A DNA stretch of 64,000 nt from positions 1-64,000 of the forward strand of contig JAFUYP010000009.1 of assembly GCA_017470535.1 (NCBI GenBank). Direction: 5' to 3'. The translations under genes and the position numbers were made by a program. This DNA comes from Ruminococcus sp. Lineage in GTDB: Bacteria > Bacillota > Clostridia > Oscillospirales > Ruminococcaceae. A model generated the notes under the pieces. It worked only from the letters and a program-made list of their open reading frames with translations. It made no database searches and was not told the DNA's origin. Shown here one piece after another: positions 18,801-25,536 of this stretch (positions are counted from its first letter, which is position 1; every line of letters starts with the position of its first letter).

Positions 18801-18821
18801 AAGGATAATCTTTCAAGATAA
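12882..18821 (+). CDS. Dimodular non-ribosomal peptide synthetase with terminal reductase (A-T-C-A-T-R)
   Basis: The 1979-residue enzyme has six domains. Adenylation 1 is at about 1-480 (TSGSTGKPKG near 138). Carrier 1 has Ser in FFAMGGDSIK near 510. A condensation domain covers about 560-990, with catalytic HHIAFDGS near 686. Adenylation 2 covers about 1010-1490 (TSGSTGKPKG near 1145; TYGPTEITVS). Carrier 2 has FFEIGGTSL near 1527. A C-terminal NADPH-dependent thioester reductase starts near 1605 (ITGAVGYMGAHLL). The starter module has no condensation domain, so two amino acids are joined and released as a dipeptide aldehyde. In gut Clostridia such enzymes are reported to give dipeptide aldehydes and pyrazinones that inhibit proteases. 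The amino acids cannot be read here with confidence. No phosphopantetheinyl transferase is adjacent. It starts an operon with a MATE exporter. Confidence 0.93.
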   Translation: MYKSLLKKINENVIAFPDHVVIIDEGDNNYYDFKTLDSYARLIAGKLVRLGVGRRDFVTIELPRNKEYVAAMYAVWIVGAAFAPLSDAYPPERLEYIRNDCNAKAVINEKFLRGISAETPFEGITEPDPTDPSLLIYTSGSTGKPKGVLHSHASISDSVVRYCDFIPMPEGLCSAAGAPFTFVASVQGVFTPLYAKTTIYLMPYKAMRDPVLLSDFVYEHKINRVFISPKMLRVFKQKGNYLQTVFTGSERVSGIYTDEFDVLVMYGQTESAGAVLSFKLDKKYDNTPIGKPFGDVKTHILDDYSNEADEGELCIAGVFMDGYLNLPEQTAKTLTDNPFKEQDGFDKLLHTGDIVRKDENGNIVFLNRKDWMVKINGQRVEPGEIEAIIKNTEGIADAAIKDHKNQYGQVYLAAYYVEKQPTDAQDLRKAIAEKLPPYMIPAFFIRLDKLPINANGKLDRNALPVPEAGSFKAEYAAPETDVQKTLCAAFEKVLGIENVGIDDDFFAMGGDSIKCAMVSAECGIVKVTTADIFAGKTPRMIERLLITKAQKKDIERKERRVKVYPLTPSERGMYLEQKLDENSVVYNLSIAAVIKGSDVDTVKKALEAVFKKHEAFHSTYGEQEGLPVRIVLDKLPEIEIKSAESREEVISIIDNYSTPFDLGVGIPVRPTLYTVSDGSIILHLAVHHIAFDGSSARIFVSELIDGLNGIDIQSDEIDLSDIYDLDNGEKYESGMAYYKKMFSDGVPVNEMPVKGKRPKVHPLSDRQINFELTNDDLKSIDDTARLYSVTEFELLFSAVAAVLGKYTASEDVVLGVPANMRPSGAEDVIGMFVNTAPVRIKPVRGMEIADYLSSVSDAVRNVTYGAYLPFEDVVAEFVDRRDESRNPMFDVSVNYMWNPPAYDENGLSVEMYSPLQKMGRDIGFVFRKGANGLHCMVQYSSGLFEDEVIENFISQVRYTLSLLENAASKTVRDVLALPGDQLQRLEKMSVTDKAEVKIPLLHKLFEKAVGEAPDKTALIAADKTLTYRELDESANIVANNLIGKGIGVGDSVVIMLPRNSTYFSCLFGVNKAGAAFIPCDPQYPADRISAIIEDSDASMMITTADKLSEHKDVNAVDVEDIIKGSDTSAPDVQMTGDELSYMIYTSGSTGKPKGVMLRHKGICNYLLPHPANIHMHCLKNNIENYLSVTTVSFDMSFKEHTAALCNGKTLIFAAEDQMNDPRALAELMHKYDVDCINATPSRLQQYMQYEPFREGLSKCKLVMSGGEGYPMSLRDDIRKCSPDIRIFNTYGPTEITVSCNACDLTKAQLVTVGKPLLGYKEYIVDKFGDLAPYGVVGELYVGGIGVAKGYKNLPEKTAAAFVEFNGERMYRTGDYSKFDNEGNVFILGRLDDQVKLRGLRIELGEIQGLIMAQPHIKKAAVVIRKIGAQDNLCAYFTADAEIDVTALRDELKKSLTHYMVPTAYLQMNDMPVTANGKTDIKRLPEPVVLSQDEYCPPANDTEKFFCEVFGKILDLDRVSATDDFFEIGGTSLIVTSVVLAASEKGFEITYGDVFKHTTPRALAELFKDGEVNDTAKLFDFDDYDYTKINKLLEGNTVEAFLNGEQRELGNVMITGAVGYMGAHLLAQFLMTEKGKAYCMIRKGKFDTSKERLESMMFYYFGSDLEDDVRERVEVFDGDVTNYESFEQFEKLPIDTVFNCAANVKHFSNGTDIEDINVGGVVNCIKLCKKIGARLIHFSTISVSGTTDDVSRLSKTTLDEQSLYYGQTLDNKYTSSKLMGERMALEAAAEGLDAKVIRVGTLAARESDGEFQINFLTNNFMGRLRSYVLLGCFPYGMIENQVCMGPIDRSCDAFLRLAKTPQACCVFNAVNNHTLPLGDIIRQMNENGMNVKFVEGDVFAAALNEAQQDPDKAAILSSMTAYMNTAHGKKITALPCSAHFTTQILARLGFFWNQSNEKYVNDFINVLRGFRFFNKDNLSR

Positions 18822-18832
18822 GGAGGCAGTTT

Positions 18833-20566
18833 ATGCAACGCAGCGCTGCACTATTAAATCAGAAATACAGAGCCTTGCTCGTATCAACACTTGCAATGAC
18901 CGCCTCTACATATCTTTCAGCTATCGTTGACGGTATCATGGTAGGCCGCCTGCTCGGCACCGCCGAGGTGTACGCTATAAACCTCACATCGCTGATAGTT
19001 TACCTGCGTGCGATACCGGTAGCCATATCCACCTTCGGCGGAAATACATTAAGCGTCATCTATAAAAGCAAACGTGACCAGAAGTCTGCCGATATAGTTT
19101 TCACTCAGTCGTTCATAAGCGGCTTTCTTGCAACGACTTTAATGGCGGTGATCGGCATAATACTCATACACCCGACAGCCTCTCTGCTCTCGCAGAATAA
19201 AGAGGAGCTGACATCGCTCGTAGCACAGTATCTGCTGCCGCTGTGGATAGTAACTCCTCTTGTGGCGATAGTCAACCAGACGGCGGCATACGCCCGTACC
19301 GACGGCATGAAAAAATACGCCGCATGGCTCCCGATAATCGCAAATATCGTAAACCTCTGCTGTGACTATATCTATATGAAGATATTCGACTTCGGTATCG
19401 CAGGCGCAGGCTGGGCAACAGTTACAGGATATGCAGTGGGCACACTGCTTGCGATAGTGTACTTCCGCTCAGAGCTGCGTACAGTGCATTTTGTGAAGTT
19501 TTCTTCCGACCAGCTTGGTTATCTTAAAGATGTAACCGGCACAGGTATGCCGTCAGCACTTATATATGTATGTAACTTCCTGCGTCTTTTCTTTGTAAAT
19601 GCTATAATTTTAAGCTCTACCGGCGTTATGGGCGGTAAGATCGCATCGGTGTCGTTCCTGCTAAATAGCCTTGCGTTCATATTCGTCGAGGGTGCATCAA
19701 TGACGCTTCTTCCTATACTTGGCGCCTTGTACGGCGAAAAGGATATGAACGGTCAGAAGCTCACCCTGCGCTACGGTATGATAGTCACAGTAGTTATGTC
19801 CATAGTCGTAATGGCAGTGTCAGTCCTTCTGCCCGAGCAGCTTGCAGCTTTGTTCGGCTTTACAGACCCCGAGGGGCTTAAAGTATTTGACGTTACCTTC
19901 CGCCTGCTGTCATCTAATATACCTGTGCTTGCGGTCATATATGTGCTAAGGTCATTTTTCCAGGCGACAAAGCAGAAGAGCCTTGCAAACCTGCTTGTTA
20001 TCCTTGACGGCTTTGCAACGATAGTGCCGCTGATGTTCTGGCTGTCACATTATAGTATCTACTGGCTGTGGGCAGCATTCCCGATCTCAAAGGTACTTAC
20101 TGTGATAATAACAGTCATAGTGATGATGATAAGAAAGAAAACAGGGGATAAGAAGAATATCTTAGGCATAGAGGAAAACGAAGGCACTGCCTATGACTTC
20201 TCTATAAAGAATGATCTAAGCGAAGCTATAAAGGCATCAGAGGAAGCAATGGCATTCTGCCAAAAACAAGGGCTTGATGAGAATATCACAAACCTTGTCG
20301 GCGTGACTGTCGAGGAGCTTTGCCATAATATTGCGACATATGTTTCAGCCCGGGAGAGCGATACGGTAGATGTTTGTGTCCGTATAATGGAGGGCTCTGT
20401 CAATATCCGTATCCGTGACAGCGGAAAAGAATTTGACCCGACAGACTATACAGATAATACCGGCAGAAAGATAACAGGTATCGGTCTTGTCAGAAAGCTC
20501 AGCTCATCTGTTACATATAACCGTATCCTTGGCTTTAACGTTACAAATGTATCAGTTTCGTATTGA
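18833..20566 (+). CDS. MATE-family exporter fused to a C-terminal anti-sigma-type ATPase domain
   Basis: Residues 1 to about 440 form a twelve-helix MATE/MOP multidrug exporter, opening with the typical segment STYLSAIVDGIMVGRLLG. Residues about 455-577 are a GHKL ATPase of the RsbW/SpoIIAB type: the N-box helix VEELCHNIATYV, the IRIRDSGKEFDP motif and the lid region NTGRKITGIGLVRKL. These domains are normally separate proteins, so the fusion is unusual. The exporter could carry the NRPS product, while the ATPase could phosphorylate the STAS protein encoded at 23579. AGGAGG lies 6-7 nt before ATG 18833, which is 11 bp after the NRPS. No sigma factor is encoded nearby. Confidence 0.88.
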   Translation: MQRSAALLNQKYRALLVSTLAMTASTYLSAIVDGIMVGRLLGTAEVYAINLTSLIVYLRAIPVAISTFGGNTLSVIYKSKRDQKSADIVFTQSFISGFLATTLMAVIGIILIHPTASLLSQNKEELTSLVAQYLLPLWIVTPLVAIVNQTAAYARTDGMKKYAAWLPIIANIVNLCCDYIYMKIFDFGIAGAGWATVTGYAVGTLLAIVYFRSELRTVHFVKFSSDQLGYLKDVTGTGMPSALIYVCNFLRLFFVNAIILSSTGVMGGKIASVSFLLNSLAFIFVEGASMTLLPILGALYGEKDMNGQKLTLRYGMIVTVVMSIVVMAVSVLLPEQLAALFGFTDPEGLKVFDVTFRLLSSNIPVLAVIYVLRSFFQATKQKSLANLLVILDGFATIVPLMFWLSHYSIYWLWAAFPISKVLTVIITVIVMMIRKKTGDKKNILGIEENEGTAYDFSIKNDLSEAIKASEEAMAFCQKQGLDENITNLVGVTVEELCHNIATYVSARESDTVDVCVRIMEGSVNIRIRDSGKEFDPTDYTDNTGRKITGIGLVRKLSSSVTYNRILGFNVTNVSVSY

Positions 20567-20584
20567 CTTGTATATGGAGATAAT

Positions 20585-22375
20585 ATGAAAAAGAAACTTT
20601 TCGCAAAAATAGAGATCGATACTATGCGCCGTAAAAACGAAAAGCGGATGAATGCTTTGTTTATCATACTTATGGTGATTTTCTATGCGATGCTTTCTGT
20701 TCAGCTTTTATTTAATCCGCAAGCTAACTATCTGCGAATGACATTTACGGTGCCCATGTGTCTTATGAGTGTAATGTTTATTATAAACGTACTGTTTCAT
20801 AAGAAAGCATACCGGTGGATAAAATATCTCAATGTTGAGGTAATGCTCTTTACCTTCATAATGATAAGCGGACTTGATGTCAAGACACTGTTTATCCTGT
20901 TTATCTTTCCGACGTTTTTCAGTGTGTTTTATTTTGACCCGCGCTATACTGTGGTGACTGCGGTATCGTCCGAGATAGCACTTGCAGCGATAGTCCTTAA
21001 TGACGTTCATCTTGACCGCAGCTCAGTTTTTGAGCATATGTCTGAACAAGAGCTTTCAGAACGCTTTTCAGAGATATTCAGCTTTTCGGATATTGGATTA
21101 AAGCTCACATCAAGCTCACAGCCGGCGATACTGACACTTGCCTCTATCATGATAATCATAGCGCTGTATATGTCATTTGCAAGCAGCCGCTTCTACCAGA
21201 AGCAGGTCGAGCTTATGAACATAAACACCGCAAACAGATATGAACTTGAAATGGCTCGTGAGCTTCAGCTCGGCACGCTGTCACACGATTTCCCCGATAA
21301 TGAGAATTATACCATATATGCCGATATGACCCCGGCAGATGAGGTCGGCGGAGATTTCTATGACTTTTTCAGAGTGGGCGATACACAATATGCGATAGTT
21401 ATAGGAGATGTCTCCGGACATGGTATGTCAGCTGCAATGTATATGATGCACTCAATGACGCTCATAAAGGTCTATGCACGCTCGGGGCTCAGCTGTGATA
21501 AGGTAATGGAGCGGACGAACAAGTTCCTTGAAAGCTCAAATCCGCAGAAGCTGTTCATCACCTGCTGGCTCGGTATCATCGACCTGACAACAGGCAAGCT
21601 GTCATATACCAACGCCGGTCATAATTATCCCGTGCTGCTGCGTAAAGATAAAGCCCCTGAGCTTTTAAAGAGCCAGACAGATTTCGTTCTCGGCAGAAGA
21701 CGCCTTGCACAATACCATGAGCAGTTTCTCACCCTGTCGCCGGGCGATAAGATAGTTCTTTATACCGACGGTATCACCGAAGCAAGATCACCCGGGGACG
21801 AGTTTTTTGGCGATGACAGACTGCTTGAAACTGTTAAGACTTCATCAGATGTATCCCTTAAAGAGCTTACAGAAAATATCGAAAGCGCAGTCACCGTTTT
21901 TGAAAATGGCGGCAAGCGTTATGACGATATAACGGTAATAGCGGCGCAGTTCAGATCCCCTATAAAAAAGCCTGAATATGAGAGTAAAACGTTCTTCCTG
22001 ACAATAGACAGCTTTGATGAGGTCATAGATTATATCTATGGTAAATGTATTGAATACGGCTGTAAGGAGGAGATCGTTTACAGCATCATGACCGCATCAT
22101 CAGAGATACTTGCAAATATCGAATCATACGCCTATGAAAACGGAGGCGATGTAGAGATACTTACTATCTCACGGGAGCGCAGGGTCACTATTGTTTTCAA
22201 AGACAGCGGAAAGCCCTTTGACCCTACACTCAGAATCAGACCTGATGTCAGCAGACCGCTTTCAGAGCGTCAGCGTGGCGGTCTTGGGATATTCATAGTC
22301 AAAAAGCTCATGGATAGCGTCAGCTACCACTATGAAAACGATAAGAACGTGCTTATGATACAAAAAGATTTTTAG
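20585..22375 (+). CDS. Membrane SpoIIE-type PP2C phosphatase fused to an anti-sigma-type ATPase
   Basis: About six membrane helices (20-205) are followed by a short linker helix (NRYELEMARELQLGTL). Next comes a PP2C/SpoIIE phosphatase domain (about 225-450) with metal-binding motifs EVGGDFYDFF, VIGDVSGHGMSAA, YTDGITEARSP and KRYDDITVIA. A C-terminal GHKL ATPase (about 465-596) has SSEILANIESYAYENGG, VFKDSGKPFDP and RGGLGIFIVKKL. Phosphatase and kinase for a STAS partner would thus sit in one polypeptide, normally opposing activities of a partner switch. It lies 19 bp after the MATE fusion and upstream of the CapA and STAS genes. The membrane part suggests an envelope or ligand signal. Confidence 0.9.
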   Translation: MKKKLFAKIEIDTMRRKNEKRMNALFIILMVIFYAMLSVQLLFNPQANYLRMTFTVPMCLMSVMFIINVLFHKKAYRWIKYLNVEVMLFTFIMISGLDVKTLFILFIFPTFFSVFYFDPRYTVVTAVSSEIALAAIVLNDVHLDRSSVFEHMSEQELSERFSEIFSFSDIGLKLTSSSQPAILTLASIMIIIALYMSFASSRFYQKQVELMNINTANRYELEMARELQLGTLSHDFPDNENYTIYADMTPADEVGGDFYDFFRVGDTQYAIVIGDVSGHGMSAAMYMMHSMTLIKVYARSGLSCDKVMERTNKFLESSNPQKLFITCWLGIIDLTTGKLSYTNAGHNYPVLLRKDKAPELLKSQTDFVLGRRRLAQYHEQFLTLSPGDKIVLYTDGITEARSPGDEFFGDDRLLETVKTSSDVSLKELTENIESAVTVFENGGKRYDDITVIAAQFRSPIKKPEYESKTFFLTIDSFDEVIDYIYGKCIEYGCKEEIVYSIMTASSEILANIESYAYENGGDVEILTISRERRVTIVFKDSGKPFDPTLRIRPDVSRPLSERQRGGLGIFIVKKLMDSVSYHYENDKNVLMIQKDF

Positions 22376-22387
22376 GAGGTCAGTGAA

Positions 22388-23563
22388 ATGAGCGATAATA
22401 CAAAAGTCATCATAGCAGGTGATCTTTTTCCGATGCCGTGTAACTATGACCTGTTCGAGTCGGGTGATGTACAGTCACTCTTCGGAGAAAAGCTGTGTGA
22501 TATGTTTTCATCAGCAGATCTGCGTGTGTGCAATCTTGAGGGTGCTTTTACAGACGGCGATACTATGATCGAAAAAGCAGGTCCTAACATCAAAGCCCCG
22601 ACTGCGGCAGTCAGGGGCGTCAGGGCGCTTGGCATCGACTATGCGACGCTTGGCAATACCCATTCTATGGACTTCGGCGCACAGGGCTATTTTGATACCT
22701 GTAAAACTCTTGACGACGCCGGGATAGTGTATTTCGGCTGGGGCAAGGATAAGGACAGCATCAAGACCCATGTAACGATCGAAAACAAGGGCAGAAAAAT
22801 AGTCCTCTATAACGTCACCGAGCAGTTTGAAAATGCACCGGGAAAGGGTCAGCCCGGCGTTCACCTGTATGACGAGTACCGTGTCTGCGAGGAGTTGAAA
22901 ACACTCAGAGAAAGCTGCAATGCGCTGATAGTTTTCTACCACGGCGGCATTGAGGGTACGCATTATAACAGCGATGTCATGCGAAAGCGCTTTCACCGTA
23001 TGGCAGACTGCGGTGCAGACGTTGTCATCTCGCAGCATACTCACGCAGTAGGCGAGCAGGAGATATATAAGGGCAAGTACCTTCTCTACGGTCAGGGTAA
23101 TTTCTGCTTCCATTTCAGAAAGGAAGTAACGCCGCTGCTTGCCGAGGGTCTTGTGCTGGAGCTTGATATTTCAGATAAAGGCATAAACGCCAAGCCGCAC
23201 CGTATCCTGCGAACAGAAAAGGGCTGTGTGTATGATGAAAAGCAGCAGCTCGATGATTTCTATGAGCGTACAAAGGAGCATGAAAAGCTGCTAAGCGGCG
23301 ATGAAAACGCAAAGAAAGCCTTCGATGAAGCCTTTGCATCAGACTGTGATAACTGGGCAGGCACACTCCTCTGGGCGATGCGTGGACAGAACCCTGACGA
23401 CGATAAAAAGCGCAGCGAGCTTGCCCCCGATAAGATGACAGAGTATTTAAAGAGCTGCTATACACGCACGCAGCTTCTTGCGATACAGATGTTTTTAAGA
23501 AACGAGGAGTTTAACGAAGTAGGTAAAAGGATAATTGACAATATCCTTGAAAATAATAAATAA
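22388..23563 (+). CDS. CapA-family metallophosphoesterase-like protein
   Basis: The 391-residue protein fits the PGA_cap/CapA family (calcineurin-like fold). Putative metal ligands are visible in IIAGDLFPM, VCNLEGAFTD, LGNTHSMDFG, VFYHGGIEGTHY and SQHTHAVGEQE. CapA supports poly-gamma-glutamate export in Bacillus, but many homologues act on other substrates. This one has no signal peptide and no membrane helix, so it should act in the cytoplasm, unlike classical CapA. GGAGGT precedes ATG 22388. Its place between a partner-switch phosphatase and a STAS protein in an NRPS operon suggests product tailoring or a regulatory phosphate-ester hydrolase. That is inference. Confidence 0.8.
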   Translation: MSDNTKVIIAGDLFPMPCNYDLFESGDVQSLFGEKLCDMFSSADLRVCNLEGAFTDGDTMIEKAGPNIKAPTAAVRGVRALGIDYATLGNTHSMDFGAQGYFDTCKTLDDAGIVYFGWGKDKDSIKTHVTIENKGRKIVLYNVTEQFENAPGKGQPGVHLYDEYRVCEELKTLRESCNALIVFYHGGIEGTHYNSDVMRKRFHRMADCGADVVISQHTHAVGEQEIYKGKYLLYGQGNFCFHFRKEVTPLLAEGLVLELDISDKGINAKPHRILRTEKGCVYDEKQQLDDFYERTKEHEKLLSGDENAKKAFDEAFASDCDNWAGTLLWAMRGQNPDDDKKRSELAPDKMTEYLKSCYTRTQLLAIQMFLRNEEFNEVGKRIIDNILENNK

Positions 23564-23578
23564 AAAGGAGCAATAACA

Positions 23579-23875
23579 ATGGAGATAAAAGTCTACGAGG
23601 AAAATGGTGTACAGGTGATAGCACCGCAGGGAAAGATCGACCATGTGACGGTCGGCAGCTTTGAGGAAAAGATAAAGGAGCTGGGTCAGGCAAATGAAAA
23701 GCTCATGCTCGATATGGAGGGCGTTGAGTATGTAAGCTCCGCCGCACTCAGAGCGATACTCAATGCCAATGACTATATGGAGGATAAGGGCGGTCTTACT
23801 ATCAAGAACGTAAACAATAAGGTCATGGAGATATTAAAGATCACAAACTTTGCAAGCTATCTCAATATCGTCTGA
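23579..23875 (+). CDS. STAS-domain anti-sigma factor antagonist
   Basis: A 98-residue single STAS domain like SpoIIAA/RsbV. The conserved phospho-acceptor region reads EGVEYVSSAALRAIL, with the serine that RsbW-type kinases phosphorylate. In a partner switch the unphosphorylated form binds the kinase and releases its other partner. It is the last gene of the NRPS operon and is followed by a strong terminator. The kinase candidates are the ATPase domains fused to the MATE exporter and the PP2C phosphatase; the phosphatase is the SpoIIE-type domain in the same operon. The final output target is not in the window. Confidence 0.9.
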   Translation: MEIKVYEENGVQVIAPQGKIDHVTVGSFEEKIKELGQANEKLMLDMEGVEYVSSAALRAILNANDYMEDKGGLTIKNVNNKVMEILKITNFASYLNIV

Positions 23876-23885
23876 AAACTATTGC

Positions 23886-23916
23886 AGGCTGGTGCATTTC
23901 GCATCAGCCTTTTTTG
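23886..23916 (+). terminator. Terminator of the NRPS operon
   Basis: AGGCTGGTGC (23886-23895) pairs with GCATCAGCCT (23901-23910) with one G-T wobble, followed by six T. Confidence 0.8.
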
Positions 23917-23928
23917 TGTGCCTTGCAA

Positions 23929-23940
23929 GATAACGTTGCC
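23929..23940. promoter_or_regulatory. Operator-like site O1 (LacI-type)
   Basis: GATAACGTTGCC is centred on AACGTT, 104 bp centre-to-centre from O2, upstream of the MetY gene. It matches the core of the perfect palindromes near the second metabolic gene. Confidence 0.5.
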
Positions 23941-24031
23941 GGATAACATATCTTTTTAAGACTTTTTTTAACATATCCTGCCATTTTGAACGCCTGATGA
24001 CGTAAAAATCCGGGTGATTTTGATGCCGCCG

Positions 24032-24045
24032 TGCTAACGTTATCA
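24032..24045. promoter_or_regulatory. Operator-like site O2 (LacI-type)
   Basis: TGCTAACGTTATCA is an imperfect palindrome ending 10 bp upstream of the -35 element of the MetY promoter. Confidence 0.55.
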
Positions 24046-24055
24046 TATCATTTTG

Positions 24056-24084
24056 TTGACCTTTAGGAGTTTTTGTTATAGAAT
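24056..24084 (+). promoter_or_regulatory. Promoter of the MetY-type gene
   Basis: TTGACC (24056-24061), 17 bp, TAGAAT (24079-24084), each one mismatch from consensus. Confidence 0.65.
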
Positions 24085-24143
24085 GGATTTATGGAAAATA
24101 TACCACACTATCAAAAAACCTGATAACGAAAGGATGAATGACA

Positions 24144-25433
24144 ATGGCAAAACTAAGATTTGACACACAGAAAATAAGGGCAGGCTATGACCCGCAGGAC
24201 AATAACCAGTCGGTGCTGCCGCCTGTTTACCAGACAACGGCGTTTGACTTCAAAAGCACCGAGCACGCGCAGAACCTTTTCACCTATAAAGAGGCAGGCT
24301 ACCTCTATACAAGAGTAGGCAACCCGACGGTGACGTATTTTTCCGAGCGTGTAAAGGCACTTGACGGCGCAAAGAATGCCGTGGCTGTCGGCTCGGGAAT
24401 GGCAGCGATCTCCTATACACTTTTAAACCTTGCGGCAAAGGGCGGCACTATACTTGCATCTCCCTACCTCTACGGCGGCACGATAGACGCTTTTGACAGA
24501 CTTTTCCCGGAGCTTGGCGTTAAGATAAAACTCACCGATGCAGTTCTTGACCCCAAAAAGCTCGAAAGCGAGATAACAGACGATGTCAGGGGTATCTATG
24601 TCGAGAGTATCAGTAACCCCAACGCCTATCTTCTTGATATAGACGGTATATCAGAAGTCGCTCATAAGCACGGTGTCCCCGTAGTTGTGGATAATACCCT
24701 TGCGACACCGTATCTGTACAGACCTCTTGAACACGGCGCCGATATTGTAGTCTACTCAGCAACAAAGGCTCTCACAGGTCATGGTAATATCATAGCAGGC
24801 GTTATACTTGATAACGGTGATATGAGCCTTTATACAAAAGAGCGCTATCCGCAGTTCTACGAACCGATAGTAATGCTCAAAGGCAAATCCACAGCAGATA
24901 TCTTCCCGGATAATTTCTTTATCTTCCGTGCAACGCTCGTTTATCTGAATCTCCTCGGTGCAGCACTTTCACCGCAGGACGCATACCTTGCTATATTAGG
25001 TCTTGAAACACTCTCCGAGCGAGTTGCAAAGCAGTCATCAAACGCCGCAAAGATAGCTGCCTACCTTGAAAGCTCACCTGCTGTCGAATGGGTGCGCCAC
25101 CCGAGCCTTGAAAGCTATAAATTCAAGACCCTTGCAGATAAGCATTTGCCAAACGGGGGAGGCGGCGTGCTGTCCTTCGGTATCAAGGGCACACCCGAGC
25201 AGGAAGCCGAGTTTTTAAATAATATCAGTCTGTTCCGCTACCATGTGAACTTAGGCGATGCACGCTCACTTATCGTAGATCCGCCTAACACTACACACAG
25301 CGAGCTTAGCGAGGACGAGCTGAAGCTTGCCGATATACCTCATAACCTTATCAGGATCTCCGCAGGGCTTGAAGACGCAGATGACCTTATAGACGACCTT
25401 GAAAACGCATTCAAAGCCGCAGGACTTATCTGA
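24144..25433 (+). CDS. O-acetylhomoserine sulfhydrylase (MetY-type PLP enzyme)
   Basis: PLP-dependent Cys/Met metabolism enzyme of 429 residues, the size of MetY rather than the smaller MetB/MetC type. Features include PPVYQTTAFDF near the N-terminus, LYTRVGNPTVTYFSERV, the aspartate region VVVDNTLATPYLYRPLEHGA and the Schiff-base lysine in VYSATKALTGHGN. MetY makes homocysteine from O-acetylhomoserine and sulfide, and several members also use methanethiol to give methionine directly. That fits the nitrogenase-like cluster downstream if it releases methanethiol. ATG 24144 is preferred over ATG 24138 because the AAAGGA site is 9 nt away. Operator-like AACGTT sites in its upstream region link it to the LacI-family gene that follows. 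Confidence 0.88.
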   Translation: MAKLRFDTQKIRAGYDPQDNNQSVLPPVYQTTAFDFKSTEHAQNLFTYKEAGYLYTRVGNPTVTYFSERVKALDGAKNAVAVGSGMAAISYTLLNLAAKGGTILASPYLYGGTIDAFDRLFPELGVKIKLTDAVLDPKKLESEITDDVRGIYVESISNPNAYLLDIDGISEVAHKHGVPVVVDNTLATPYLYRPLEHGADIVVYSATKALTGHGNIIAGVILDNGDMSLYTKERYPQFYEPIVMLKGKSTADIFPDNFFIFRATLVYLNLLGAALSPQDAYLAILGLETLSERVAKQSSNAAKIAAYLESSPAVEWVRHPSLESYKFKTLADKHLPNGGGGVLSFGIKGTPEQEAEFLNNISLFRYHVNLGDARSLIVDPPNTTHSELSEDELKLADIPHNLIRISAGLEDADDLIDDLENAFKAAGLI

Positions 25434-25464
25434 GCGCTCTCATAAAAAATTAACAAATATACTA

Positions 25465-25493
25465 TTGACAATACACCGTCTGTCTGCTATAAT
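25465..25493 (+). promoter_or_regulatory. Consensus promoter of the LacI-family gene
   Basis: Perfect TTGACA (25465-25470), 17 bp, perfect TATAAT (25488-25493). No AACGTT operator overlaps it. Confidence 0.8.
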
Positions 25494-25536
25494 TCATATT
25501 AATATGATATGGATTATATGAATAGGCGGTGTTATT

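Noticed and set aside
23930..24140. A SAM or T-box riboswitch upstream of the MetY gene.
   Set aside because: I searched for the conserved SAM-I and T-box sequence features and did not see them; LacI-type operators explain the region better.
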